In this document: piece by piece, positions 8,103 to 16,246 of the stretch
How positions within the stretch are numbered: position 1 is the first letter of the stretch
Layout: every line of letters begins with the position of its first letter
From: JAVXNW01 sp036645575
GTDB lineage: Bacteria > Bacillota > Clostridia > Christensenellales > Aristaeellaceae
Length of the DNA: 37,210 nt
Direction: 5' to 3'
Assembly (NCBI GenBank): GCA_036645575.1
Contig: JAVXNW010000012.1
Span: 1 to 37,210, forward strand
Made by a program: the position numbers and the translations under genes
The notes under the pieces: model-generated
What the model was told of the DNA's origin: nothing
The model's input: the letters and a program-made list of their open reading frames with translations, nothing else
Databases searched by the model: none

Positions 8103-8131
8103 TTGCCAAATTAATCTGCCCGGCGTATGAT
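8103..8131 (+). promoter_or_regulatory. Promoter of the alaX–HAD operon
   Basis: TTGCCA (8103-8108) and TATGAT (8126-8131) are spaced 17 bp. Transcription would start about 20 bases before the chosen ATG at 8159. Confidence 0.65.
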
Positions 8132-8158
8132 GGAAGGCATGATAAAGGGGTGTGTGTG

Positions 8159-9364
8159 ATGACCGAACGGCTTTATTATGACGACGCGTATCGGGTCGAT
8201 TTTTCTGGGACGGTGCTCGACGTGCGGGAGGACGCGCGCGGCTTTCTGGTTCAAATGGATCGATCGGCATTTTATCCGACATCGGGCGGGCAGCCCTACG
8301 ACACCGGAACGCTTGGCGGCGCGCAGGTGCTGGACGTGTTTGTGGACCAAGCGGGCGAGGTTATCCACCTGCTCGACCGGGCGCTGACGCCGGGTCAAGT
8401 GGCCTGCGGGCACGTTGACTGGGCGCGGCGCTTTGACCACATGCAGCAGCACGCGGGCGAGCACATGCTGGCCGGCGTACTCTACACGGTCCTTGGCGGG
8501 CACACGATCGGGCTGCACTTGGGAGAAGACGTATCGACGATCGACGTGGAACTGCCCGGCGGGCAGATGCGGGTGTCGCGCGCGACGCTCGACGAAATCG
8601 AGGAGCGCGTGAACCGGCAGATTCAGCAGGATCTGCCGATCCGCTGCTGGTTTCCGACCGAACAGGAGCTGCTAGACGCGCCTGTGCGCAAGCCCCCGAC
8701 GGTCAAAACGCACATCCGGCTGGTTCAGGTGGGCGACGTGGAATGCGTCGCGTGCGGCGGAACGCACCCAAGCGCCACCGGGCAGATCGGCCTGATCAAG
8801 GTGCTCGACGCGCGCCCCAGTCGCGGCAAGATGCGCGTGACGTTCGTGTGCGGCCTGCGCGCAACGCGCGACTATCAGGCGCGCTTTCACGCCTGTGAAG
8901 ACGCGTGCGCGTCCCTGTCGACCGGCGTCCCCGCGCTGCCTGAGGCGGTCTTGAAGGTGCTCAAGCGCCTGCACGAGGCCGAGCGCGCGCTCAAAGGCCT
9001 CCAAATGCAGGGCGCGCTTGCGCAGGCGGAAGCGCTTTTGTCGCGCGCGACGCGCCTTTCGGACGGTTGGCGCGCGGTGTGCGCGGTGCTTGACGAACTG
9101 GATCAGGCGGCGCTGGTGGAACTAGGAACGCACCTTGCCCAAAGCGGGCGCACCTATGCGCTGCTTTCCTCGGGCGAAGCGGACGCGCGGCTGGTGTTTT
9201 GCGCGTCCCCCGAGGCGCGCGTGCCCATGGGCGCGTTGCTTTCGCGGGTGGTCAAGCCCTTGGGCGGCAAGGGCGGCGGGCGGGCCGATCTCGCGCAGGG
9301 CGCGGGGCCGGGGCGCGCGTCGCTTCAAGCGGCGCTGTCCCTACTGGAATTACCCGGAATATAA
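8159..9364 (+). CDS. Alanyl-tRNA editing protein (AlaX-L type)
   Basis: The 401-residue product is a free-standing relative of the AlaRS editing domain that deacylates mischarged Ser- or Gly-tRNA(Ala). Residues 1-90 match the AlaRS C-terminal barrel (YPTSGGQPYDTG). The zinc site is complete: HAGEH gives His98 and His102, and CVACGGTH gives Cys199 and His203. Residues about 260-400 are a DHHA1-like C-terminal domain with the glycine-rich GGKGGGRADLAQGAG near 372-386, which makes it the long form. An in-frame ATG at 8096 lies upstream of the promoter; ATG 8159, with AAAGGGG 8 bases upstream, is preferred. The HAD phosphatase gene follows after 15 bp. Confidence 0.9.
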   Translation: MTERLYYDDAYRVDFSGTVLDVREDARGFLVQMDRSAFYPTSGGQPYDTGTLGGAQVLDVFVDQAGEVIHLLDRALTPGQVACGHVDWARRFDHMQQHAGEHMLAGVLYTVLGGHTIGLHLGEDVSTIDVELPGGQMRVSRATLDEIEERVNRQIQQDLPIRCWFPTEQELLDAPVRKPPTVKTHIRLVQVGDVECVACGGTHPSATGQIGLIKVLDARPSRGKMRVTFVCGLRATRDYQARFHACEDACASLSTGVPALPEAVLKVLKRLHEAERALKGLQMQGALAQAEALLSRATRLSDGWRAVCAVLDELDQAALVELGTHLAQSGRTYALLSSGEADARLVFCASPEARVPMGALLSRVVKPLGGKGGGRADLAQGAGPGRASLQAALSLLELPGI

Positions 9365-9379
9365 GGGAGGACGACCTAC

Positions 9380-10027
9380 ATGAACAGACCTTACGACGCG
9401 GTGATCTTTGACATGGATGGCACGATCCTCGACTCGATGGGCTATTGGCGCAAGCTCAACGCGGACTTTCTGGCCGCGCGCGGCTTAGAAGCGCCCGAGG
9501 AAATTCGCGCGGACCTGATGAGCACGTCAAACCGCGTGTGCGCCCGGCTCTACGCCACCAAGCTCGGCCTTGACATGACGCCCGAACAGGTGCTCGCGGA
9601 GTACCGCGCGCGCATGGCGGTCTATTACCAAAATGACATCCTGCCCAAACCCCACATCGCGCAGTACCTTTCTTGGCTCACCGATCAGGGCATTTCCGTG
9701 TGCGTGGGCACCGCGTCGCCCCAATCGCTCGCGCTCCCGGCGCTTGCACGGCATCATCTGCTCGAAAAATTTGCGTTCGTCGCCTCGGCGTTCGACCTGC
9801 AAATGAAAAAAGAGCTGCCCGGCTTTTACGAGTATATTGCGGATAAGCTGGGCGTCCCCTGCGATCGGTGCGTGATGTTTGAGGACGCGCTCTACGCCAT
9901 GAAGGGCGCGAAACTCGCCGGGATGCAGGTCTACGGCATTGCCGATCCGATTCAGCAGCCCTATCAAGCGGAAATTCGCGCGCTTTGCGACCGCTATATC
10001 CACGATTATGCCGAATTAATGATTTGA
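9380..10027 (+). CDS. HAD-superfamily hydrolase, beta-phosphoglucomutase-like
   Basis: The 215-residue product is a HAD phosphatase of subfamily IA with a helical cap. Motif I is FDMDGT (nucleophile Asp11, acid Asp13), motif II is in VCVGTASP, motif III is a Lys near KKELPGF, and motif IV is MFEDALYAMKGAKLAGM. Family members dephosphorylate small sugar phosphates or related metabolites; the substrate cannot be deduced. The ATG has GGGAGG upstream. It lies 15 bp after the AlaX gene and is probably co-transcribed. Its stop codon overlaps the -35 box of the next promoter. Confidence 0.88.
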   Translation: MNRPYDAVIFDMDGTILDSMGYWRKLNADFLAARGLEAPEEIRADLMSTSNRVCARLYATKLGLDMTPEQVLAEYRARMAVYYQNDILPKPHIAQYLSWLTDQGISVCVGTASPQSLALPALARHHLLEKFAFVASAFDLQMKKELPGFYEYIADKLGVPCDRCVMFEDALYAMKGAKLAGMQVYGIADPIQQPYQAEIRALCDRYIHDYAELMI

Positions 10028-10052
10028 CGAATCGCAAAATAATCTGTATAAT
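10024..10052 (+). promoter_or_regulatory. Promoter of the small membrane protein gene
   Basis: TTGACG (10024-10029), a 17-bp spacer and TATAAT (10047-10052). The -35 box overlaps the TGA stop of the HAD gene. Confidence 0.75.
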
Positions 10053-10123
10053 AAGGACAATGATTGCCTCCCCGATAAACCTGCGTCATCCTGCCCTTGG
10101 GGAAAACGAAAGGAGCGATTCAC

Positions 10124-10411
10124 ATGGCTGAGGGAAATATCAAGCGCCGCGACATTTCGGTGCTGAACTGGCTGGGCACGCTTTTCTTGTCCATCATCCC
10201 GGGCGTCAATCTGGTCATGTTCTTTGTCTGGGCCTTCGCAAGCAAGCGCGCGACCAAGCGTCATTTCGCCATCGCGGCGCTGATCCTGACGGTCTTGCTG
10301 CTCGTGGTGGGCGTGCTCGCGTGCGCGCTGTATGGCGGCGCGATCGTCGGCTTCCTAGAGCGCCTAACCCCTTCCGCCGCGCCGACTCCCCCCATCGCCC
10401 CCATCGCCTAA
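10124..10411 (+). CDS. Small two-helix membrane protein of unknown function
   Basis: The 95-residue product has two hydrophobic segments, at about residues 14-38 and 47-75, separated by a basic loop (SKRATKRHF). It ends in a Pro/Ala-rich tail. I recognise no named family. Basic residues near the N-terminus and in the loop suggest a hairpin topology with a cytoplasmic loop, which is inference. ATG 10124 is chosen because AAAGGAG lies about 10 bases upstream; an in-frame ATG at 10097 lacks one. It has its own near-consensus promoter and is followed by long inverted repeats. Confidence 0.7.
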   Translation: MAEGNIKRRDISVLNWLGTLFLSIIPGVNLVMFFVWAFASKRATKRHFAIAALILTVLLLVVGVLACALYGGAIVGFLERLTPSAAPTPPIAPIA

Positions 10412-10504
10412 AGCGCATACGTCAGGGGACGCGTCCATTCGTTTTTGTTGCCATTCATCGATTGATGCGTGGCGATTTTCCGAGCGTTCCCGCAGGCCAT
10501 TTGA

Positions 10505-10553
10505 GCGCCGCGCCTTCCTTGGGCGACAACGCCGTCCAAGGAAGGCGCGGCGC
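10505..10553. repeat. 18-bp perfect inverted repeat
   Basis: 10505-10522 is the exact reverse complement of 10536-10553, with a 13-nt loop in which a smaller GGCG/CGCC hairpin can form. No T-run follows on either side, so it is not a typical terminator. It could be a palindromic dispersed element or an mRNA structure. Confidence 0.8.
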
Positions 10554-10600
10554 GGTGCGGATTGCAACGCTTCAAGCGCCTCTGTGCCGCCCATGCCGCT

Positions 10601-10624
10601 TCCCTTGCCCATGCCGGCAAGGGA
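10601..10624. repeat. 9-bp hairpin
   Basis: 10601-10609 pairs perfectly with 10616-10624 around a 6-nt loop. It lacks a T-run. It may belong to the same structured region as the larger inverted repeat upstream. Confidence 0.65.
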
Positions 10625-10717
10625 TCAACAAATGCACGGCAAAAGGCGTCAAAAAACAGGAAAACGAACGTAGCGCTCGGTGACAGGTTTAGATTGAACG
10701 TATCTCTATTTTGTCAT

Positions 10718-10746
10718 TTGCTATTTTGTCCGGAATATTGTATAAT
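10718..10746 (+). promoter_or_regulatory. Promoter of the hydrogenase operon
   Basis: TTGCTA (10718-10723), a 17-bp spacer and TATAAT (10741-10746). The AAGGAG ribosome-binding site (10764-10769) of the first gene follows. I see no clear Rex-like palindrome overlapping it. Confidence 0.65.
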
Positions 10747-10779
10747 ATTTAACGATTTCACTTAAGGAGTTTCATTCAC

Positions 10780-11028
10780 ATGATCATTAAAATATGCGTC
10801 GGCAGCGCGTGCCACCGTCGCGGATCATACAAGTTGATCGACCGGCTCACCGCGTTGATTCAACAAAAGGGGATTTCCGAGCAGGTTCAGGTGGTGCCTG
10901 CGTTTTGTTTGCAACACTGTGGAAACGGCGTCACGATGCAGATTGACGAGCAAATCGTGGAGGGCGTAAGCCTTGCCAACCTCGACGACATCTTTGAACA
11001 GCAGGTGCTCGAGGCGCTGAACGCATGA
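10780..11028 (+). CDS. Stand-alone thioredoxin-like [2Fe-2S] ferredoxin
   Basis: The 82-residue product has the four-Cys pattern of the thioredoxin-like [2Fe-2S] fold: CVGSAC (Cys6, Cys11) and CLQHC (Cys44, Cys48). The same domain occurs in NuoE/HydC subunits and at the C-terminus of some HydA proteins. It probably passes electrons to or from a hydrogenase. It is the first gene of the operon, and its stop overlaps the next ATG in an ATGA. It is clearly paralogous to the last gene of the operon (17949-18194): both begin with CVG-S/T-x-CH-x-x-GSY and share the AFC-x-x-HC block. Confidence 0.85.
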   Translation: MIIKICVGSACHRRGSYKLIDRLTALIQQKGISEQVQVVPAFCLQHCGNGVTMQIDEQIVEGVSLANLDDIFEQQVLEALNA

Positions 11029-12713
11029 GCATCATTCGCTTTGAAAACACGCAGTGCAAGGACTGCTACAAGTGCATCGGGCATTGCCCGGTCAAGTCCA
11101 TCGAGATGCGCGCCCATCAGGCGCAGATCATCGAGCGGGACTGCATTTTGTGCGGCACCTGCACCGTCGTCTGCCCGCAAAAGGCCAAGCACGACGAAAG
11201 CGACGTGCTCAAGATCAAGGCGCGCATGAAGGAAGGCGCGTGCGTGATCGCGGCCGTCGCGCCGTCCTACATCGCCTATTTTGCCGCCAATGACTTTGTC
11301 GAAATGCGCGCGGCGCTTTGCGTGTTGGGCTTTTCTCAGGCGCGCGAGACGGCGGAGGGCGCCTATCAGGTGAAGTCCGAATACGAGCGGCTGCTCCGCG
11401 CGGGCACGCAGCGCACGATGGTCTCCTCCTGCTGCGCGTCGGTCAACGCCTACGTCCAAAAGCACCTGCCCGAGGCCATCCCCTACTTGGCCCCGGTCAA
11501 GACGCCGCTTCAGGCGCAGGCCGAGATGATCCGCCGGGACACGCCGGACGCCGTGATCGTATTTATCGGCCCGTGCATCGCCAAAAAGGGCGAATGCGCC
11601 GCGCGCAATTCGTTGGTCGATTACGCGATCACCTTTGGCGACCTGCTCACATGGCTGGACGACGAGCAGGTCTCCTTCCCCGAGATGGAATCGAGCGACG
11701 CCGCGCGCCTCTCCAGGCTCTTCCCCATCGAGGGCGGCATATTGCGCACGATGCAAAAGGAGCCGTCCTACACCTACCTGTCGGTCAGCGGCGCGCAGGC
11801 GTGCATGGAGACGCTCAGGGATGTGGTGGCGCACAAGCTGGAGGACTGCTTTATCGAGATGAATTTTTGCGAGGGCGGCTGCGTGGGCGGGCCGTCGTTT
11901 CGCCGAAAGCAGATCGGTTCGGCGCGCGCGACTCGCCTGGTCAAGCGCGACGCGCAGAAAGGCGGCGAGGGCGACTTTGCGCCCGTAGCCATCAACATGG
12001 CCCGCGCGTTTCAAAACGAGCAAATGCGCATCGTCGAGCCGACCGAAAAGCAGATTTCGGCGATCTTTCAAAAGATGGGCAAGGAAGGCAAGGAAGACGA
12101 GCTGAACTGCGGCATGTGCGGCTACGCCTCCTGTCGTGAAAAGGCGATCGCGGTGTTTCTCGGGCGCGCGGAAATTTCGATGTGCCTGCCCATGATGAAA
12201 AAGCGCGCGGAGTCCTTTTCAGACAAGGTCCTCTCGGTGACGCCCAACGCGGTGATCGCGGTTGACATGGACCTAAAGATTCACGAGATCAACCACGCCG
12301 CCCTTGAGATATTTGGCCTTGAGCACGCGGACATCATCGGCCAGCCGGTCTCCCGGATTCTCGACGAGTTCGACTTTGTGGACATGCTCGCCAACCGCAA
12401 GATGACGCTCAAAAAGCGCGTCTACCTGGCCGAATACAGCGCCTACCTCGACCAATCCTTCTTCTTTGACCCGCAAAGCGGCATCATCGTGCTGATCATG
12501 GCCAACATCACTTCCGAGCGCCAAAAGCGCGCGCGGCTGATGAGCGTCAGGATGCGCGCGGCCAACATGGCCGACGACATCGTGGAAAAGCAGCTGGGCA
12601 TCGTGCACGAGATCGCCTCGCTCCTTGGTGAATCGGCCGCGGACACGAAGGCCGCCATCGCCGACCTCAAAAACGCCATTCTGCTCGACATCGAGGAAGA
12701 CCAGCATGAATGA
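11025..12713 (+). CDS. Sensory-type [FeFe] hydrogenase with PAS domain (group C, HydS-like)
   Basis: The 562-residue product has an N-terminal 2x[4Fe-4S] ferredoxin domain (Cys11/14/17/21 and Cys40/43/46/50). An H-cluster domain follows, with SSCCASV at 134-140, GPCIAKKGE at 182-190 and E-x3-C-x3-C (Glu278, Cys282, Cys286). A small Cys cluster (CGMCGYASC, Cys362/365/370, plus Cys387) leads into a PAS domain (about 400-510) and a C-terminal helical tail. L1 and L3 deviate from the catalytic TSCCPxW and GGGQP motifs, as in group C sensory hydrogenases. The likely role is sensing H2 or redox state and signalling through PAS to the phosphatase encoded next, which it overlaps by 8 bases. Signalling direction is inference. 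Confidence 0.88.
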   Translation: MSIIRFENTQCKDCYKCIGHCPVKSIEMRAHQAQIIERDCILCGTCTVVCPQKAKHDESDVLKIKARMKEGACVIAAVAPSYIAYFAANDFVEMRAALCVLGFSQARETAEGAYQVKSEYERLLRAGTQRTMVSSCCASVNAYVQKHLPEAIPYLAPVKTPLQAQAEMIRRDTPDAVIVFIGPCIAKKGECAARNSLVDYAITFGDLLTWLDDEQVSFPEMESSDAARLSRLFPIEGGILRTMQKEPSYTYLSVSGAQACMETLRDVVAHKLEDCFIEMNFCEGGCVGGPSFRRKQIGSARATRLVKRDAQKGGEGDFAPVAINMARAFQNEQMRIVEPTEKQISAIFQKMGKEGKEDELNCGMCGYASCREKAIAVFLGRAEISMCLPMMKKRAESFSDKVLSVTPNAVIAVDMDLKIHEINHAALEIFGLEHADIIGQPVSRILDEFDFVDMLANRKMTLKKRVYLAEYSAYLDQSFFFDPQSGIIVLIMANITSERQKRARLMSVRMRAANMADDIVEKQLGIVHEIASLLGESAADTKAAIADLKNAILLDIEEDQHE

Positions 12714-13866
12714 GCTTTTTATCGAGTACGGGCACGTGTCGGTCAACAAGCAGGGCGAAAGCATCTGCGGGGACAGCTTTGAGATCCTCAAAAACGGCTC
12801 AAAGCGCATCTTCGTGTTGTCAGACGGACTGGGCAGCGGCGTAAAGGCCAACATCCTCTCCACATTGACCGCCAAAATCCTAAGCTCGCTCCTTGCGCGC
12901 AACCTGCCCATGGAGGAGTGCGTACAGACGGTCGCCTCGACGCTTCCGGTCTGCCAGACGCGAAAGTTGGCCTACGCCACCTTTACCGCCATTTGCATCG
13001 AGGGAAGCGCGGCCTACCTTTCGCAATACGACAACCCGCCGGTGATCCTGATGCGCGGCGGCAAGTGCATCGACTATCCGCGTCAGGTGCAGTTCATCGG
13101 CGAAAAGGAGATCCACGTGAGCCAACTTGCGCTTGAGGAGGGCGACTTTCTCGTGATGATGAGCGACGGGGTCACCCACGCGGGCATTGGCAAGGTGATG
13201 CCCGCGGGCTTTTCGCAAAAGGGCGTCACGGATTTGCTCGCGCAGTGGTATACCCCCGAGATCGCCCCGCAGCGCATGGCGGCGACCATCGCGGACGCCT
13301 GCTTGGCCGTCAGTCTGGGCGCGCCCGACGACGACCTGACGGCGCTCGTGTTAAAGGTGGAGCGGCGCAAGGTCGCCAACCTCATCATCGGGCCCCCGCA
13401 GCACCGCGAGGACGACGAGAAAATCCTGCGCATGTTCTTTGCCAAGGAGGGCTATCACATCGTCTGCGGCGGCTCGACCGCCTCGGTGGTCGGGAATTTT
13501 CTGGGCAAACCGGTGATCCCGCTGATCGACACGGGCGATGACGACATGCCGATCATGGCCTCGATCGAGGGGGTTGACCTCGTGACCGAGGGGGTGATCA
13601 CCTTGCAGCACGTGGTGGAGCTTGCCAAGGAATACCAGCGCGACTCGAGCGTATCCCTGCAGCTGTGTCGGCTCAAGGATGGCGCGTCGGCGCTGGCCGG
13701 GCTGCTCTTTGAGCGCGCGACCGACGTCAACATCTTTTTCGGGCAGTCCGCCAACCGTGCGCACGAGGTGCTCGACATCGACTTTACCACCAAAGAATCC
13801 ATCGTCCGAAAGCTCAAGGAGCTGCTGATCCAAATGGGCAAAAACGTCAAGATCAGCCTGTGCTGA
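12706..13866 (+). CDS. PP2C/SpoIIE-family phosphatase with an unassigned C-terminal domain
   Basis: The 386-residue product has a SpoIIE-type PP2C domain at about 1-220. The metal-binding acidic residues are visible at CGDSF (Asp23), LSDGLGSG (Asp40, Gly41), MMSDGV (Asp154) and PDDDLTAL (Asp209-210). Residues about 222-386 form a second domain with a glycine-rich stretch (VCGGSTASVVGNFLGK) and an EGVDLVTEGVITL block that I cannot assign. Such phosphatases usually dephosphorylate Ser/Thr of STAS-type anti-anti-sigma factors, but no STAS or anti-sigma gene lies in the window. ATG 12706 has GAGGAAGA upstream and overlaps the sensor hydrogenase stop, so the two are translationally coupled and probably act together. 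This pairing defines the C3 sensory hydrogenase class. Confidence 0.87.
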   Translation: MNELFIEYGHVSVNKQGESICGDSFEILKNGSKRIFVLSDGLGSGVKANILSTLTAKILSSLLARNLPMEECVQTVASTLPVCQTRKLAYATFTAICIEGSAAYLSQYDNPPVILMRGGKCIDYPRQVQFIGEKEIHVSQLALEEGDFLVMMSDGVTHAGIGKVMPAGFSQKGVTDLLAQWYTPEIAPQRMAATIADACLAVSLGAPDDDLTALVLKVERRKVANLIIGPPQHREDDEKILRMFFAKEGYHIVCGGSTASVVGNFLGKPVIPLIDTGDDDMPIMASIEGVDLVTEGVITLQHVVELAKEYQRDSSVSLQLCRLKDGASALAGLLFERATDVNIFFGQSANRAHEVLDIDFTTKESIVRKLKELLIQMGKNVKISLC

Positions 13867-13888
13867 TGTTATAAAGGGAGGATGCACC

Positions 13889-14365
13889 ATGAACCAAGCG
13901 TTTGACTTCACCCCCATCGACCAAATCCTCGTCCAGCACGCCCACAAGGCGAGTCAGGTCATCGCGATCCTGCAAAGCGTGCAAGAATATTATCGCTACC
14001 TGCCCGAGGAGTGCTTTGCGTACATCGCGAAAAAGCTGGGCGTATCGGTCGCCAGCATCTACTCGGTCGCGACATTCTACGAGAACTTCTCGCTTTCGCC
14101 CAAGGGCAAATACGTCATCAAGGTGTGCGACGGCACCGCCTGTCACGTGCGCAAATCCATTCCCATCCTAGAGCAGCTTCGAAAGGACTTGGCGCTTTCC
14201 GAAGAAAAGCCGACCACGGACGACATGCTCTTTACCGTTGAGACCGTGTCGTGCCTGGGCGCGTGCGGCCTAGCGCCTGCGATTACCGTCAACGACGTGG
14301 TTCATCCGGCCATGACGCCCGATAAGGCGACAGAATTGCTCAAGCAACTAAAGGAGGAAGCGTAA
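13889..14365 (+). CDS. hydC: Electron-bifurcating hydrogenase subunit HydC (NuoE-like)
   Basis: The 158-residue product is a NuoE/24-kDa-type subunit. It has an N-terminal helical bundle (about 10-65; YRYLPEECFAYIAKKLGVS, then the SVATFYENFSL block) and a thioredoxin-like [2Fe-2S] domain with Cys80, Cys85, Cys122 and Cys126 (CDGTAC, CLGAC). In HydABC complexes it relays electrons close to the NADH-FMN subunit. The ATG follows AAAGGGAGG. HydB starts on the base after its stop codon. The length is standard. Confidence 0.93.
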   Translation: MNQAFDFTPIDQILVQHAHKASQVIAILQSVQEYYRYLPEECFAYIAKKLGVSVASIYSVATFYENFSLSPKGKYVIKVCDGTACHVRKSIPILEQLRKDLALSEEKPTTDDMLFTVETVSCLGACGLAPAITVNDVVHPAMTPDKATELLKQLKEEA

Positions 14366-16243
14366 ATGATGCTCAAGACGCGAGAAGATCTCGTGAATGC
14401 GCGCGCGCGGTACGCGCGCTCCATTGAAAAGGAAAACCACAAGATTTTGGTCTGCGCGGGCACGGGCTGCATCGCCAGCGGTTCGCTCAAGATCTATGCC
14501 GAGCTTAAGCGCTTGATGGACGAAAAGGGCATTGACTGCGAAGTTGAATTGGCGGACGACCCGCACGACGAATCGGTCGGCCTCAAAAAGAGCGGCTGCC
14601 ACGGCTTTTGCGAGATGGGTCCGCTGGTTCGCATCGAGCCGGAAGGCTATCTGTACACAAAGTGCAAGCTGTCTGACTGCGAGGAGATCATCGACAAGAC
14701 CATCGTCCATAACGAGCTGGTCGAGCGGCTTGCCTACAAGCAAAACGGCCAAGTCTATGCCCGTCAGGGCGACATCCCCTTCTACAAAAAGCAGACGCGC
14801 TTGGTGCTTGAGCACTGCGGCCACATCGACGCGACCTCCATCAAGGAGTACCTGGCGATCGGCGGATACAAGGCGTTTGAAAAGGCGCTGTTTGACATGA
14901 CGGCGGACGAGGTCATCGCGCAGATCTCCGAAAGCAATCTGCGTGGCCGGGGCGGCGGCGGCTTCCCCACCGGGCGCAAGTGGGCGCAGGTGGCACGCCA
15001 GAAATCCACCCCCAAATACGTGGTCTGCAACGGCGACGAGGGCGACCCGGGCGCGTTTATGGATCGCTCGATCATGGAGGGCGACCCGCACCGGATGCTC
15101 GAGGGCATGATGATCGCGGGGCTTTCGTGCGGCGCGAGCGAGGGGTATATCTACGTGCGCGCGGAGTACCCGATGGCGGTCGAGCGGCTTCGAAACGCCA
15201 TCGCGCAGGACGAAGCGTGGGGCTTGCTCGGGGACAACATCTTGGGCAGCGATTTTTCCTTCCATTTCCACATCAACCGCGGCGCGGGCGCGTTTGTCTG
15301 CGGCGAGGGCAGCGCCCTGACCGCCTCGATTGAGGGCAAGCGCGGCATGCCGCGCGTCAAGCCGCCGCGCACGGTGGAGCACGGCCTGTACGATCAGCCG
15401 ACCGTGCTCAACAACGTCGAGACATTTGCCAACGTCGCGCTCATCATCAACCGGGGCGCGGCGTGGTACAAGTCGATCGGCCCCGAGAACAGCCCGGGCA
15501 CCAAGGCGTTTGCGCTGACCGGCAACATCAAAAACACCGGCCTCATCGAAGTGCCGATGGGCACGCCGCTTGGCGAAGTCATCTTCGAGGTGGGCGGCGG
15601 CATGCGCGGGGACGCGGACTTTAAGGCGGTGCAGATCGGCGGCCCGTCGGGCGGCTGCCTGACCAAGGAAAACCTCGAACTGCCGCTCGACTTTGACTCG
15701 CTCAAGAAGGTGGGCGCCATGATCGGATCGGGCGGACTTGTGGTCATGGACGAGAGCAGCTGCATGGTCGAGGTCGCGCGCTTTTTCATGAACTTCACGC
15801 AAAACGAATCCTGCGGCAAGTGCGTGCCCTGCCGCGAAGGCACAAAGCGTATGCTGGAGATCCTAGAGCGCATCGTGTCGGGAAAGGGCGAGGAGGGCGA
15901 CATCGACTTGCTGCTGGACTTGGCGGACACCATTTCGAGCACCGCGCTTTGCGGGCTGGGCAAGACGGCGGCGTCGCCGGTCGTTTCGACGATCCGCTCG
16001 TTCCGCTCCGAATACGAGGCGCACATCCGCGACAAGCGCTGCCCGGCGGGCGCCTGCAAAAAGCTCCGGCGCATTGAAATCGATCCCGCGCTGTGCAAGG
16101 GCTGCTCCAAGTGCGCGCGGCTGTGCCCGGTTCAGGCGATCAGCGGAAAGATCAAGGAGCCGTTCAAGATCGACCAAGACAAGTGCATCAAGTGCGGCGC
16201 CTGCCTCACCAACTGCGCGTTTAACGCCATCAAGGAGGGCTGA
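14366..16243 (+). CDS. hydB: Electron-bifurcating hydrogenase subunit HydB (NuoF-like, NADH/FMN)
   Basis: The 625-residue product has an N-terminal thioredoxin-like [2Fe-2S] domain (Cys30, Cys35, Cys78, Cys82) and an NADH/FMN-binding NuoF core (GRGGGGFPTGRKW at 194-206, CNGDEGDPGAF at 221-231). Its [4Fe-4S] site is ESCGKCVPC (Cys483/486/489) plus Cys529. A C-terminal 2x[4Fe-4S] ferredoxin domain follows (Cys577/580/583/587 and Cys607/610/613/617). This is the full domain set of HydB in NAD-dependent bifurcating hydrogenases, which couple reduced ferredoxin and NADH oxidation to H2 formation, or the reverse. AAAGGAGGAAG lies just before the paired ATGs at 14366 and 14369. Confidence 0.95.
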   Translation: MMLKTREDLVNARARYARSIEKENHKILVCAGTGCIASGSLKIYAELKRLMDEKGIDCEVELADDPHDESVGLKKSGCHGFCEMGPLVRIEPEGYLYTKCKLSDCEEIIDKTIVHNELVERLAYKQNGQVYARQGDIPFYKKQTRLVLEHCGHIDATSIKEYLAIGGYKAFEKALFDMTADEVIAQISESNLRGRGGGGFPTGRKWAQVARQKSTPKYVVCNGDEGDPGAFMDRSIMEGDPHRMLEGMMIAGLSCGASEGYIYVRAEYPMAVERLRNAIAQDEAWGLLGDNILGSDFSFHFHINRGAGAFVCGEGSALTASIEGKRGMPRVKPPRTVEHGLYDQPTVLNNVETFANVALIINRGAAWYKSIGPENSPGTKAFALTGNIKNTGLIEVPMGTPLGEVIFEVGGGMRGDADFKAVQIGGPSGGCLTKENLELPLDFDSLKKVGAMIGSGGLVVMDESSCMVEVARFFMNFTQNESCGKCVPCREGTKRMLEILERIVSGKGEEGDIDLLLDLADTISSTALCGLGKTAASPVVSTIRSFRSEYEAHIRDKRCPAGACKKLRRIEIDPALCKGCSKCARLCPVQAISGKIKEPFKIDQDKCIKCGACLTNCAFNAIKEG

Positions 16244-16246
16244 TAG

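Larger units (their letters stand above)
10412..10779. other. Intergenic region with two hairpins and the hydrogenase promoter
   Basis: This 368-bp gap contains an 18-bp perfect inverted repeat (10505-10553), a second 9-bp hairpin (10601-10624) and the promoter of the hydrogenase operon. I see no coding sequence with a start signal. Confidence 0.6.

Noticed and set aside
10887..12071. 394-codon minus-strand frame antisense to the sensory hydrogenase
   Set aside because: Shadow of a gene with complete Fe-S and H-cluster motifs; no domain seen in the antisense frame.
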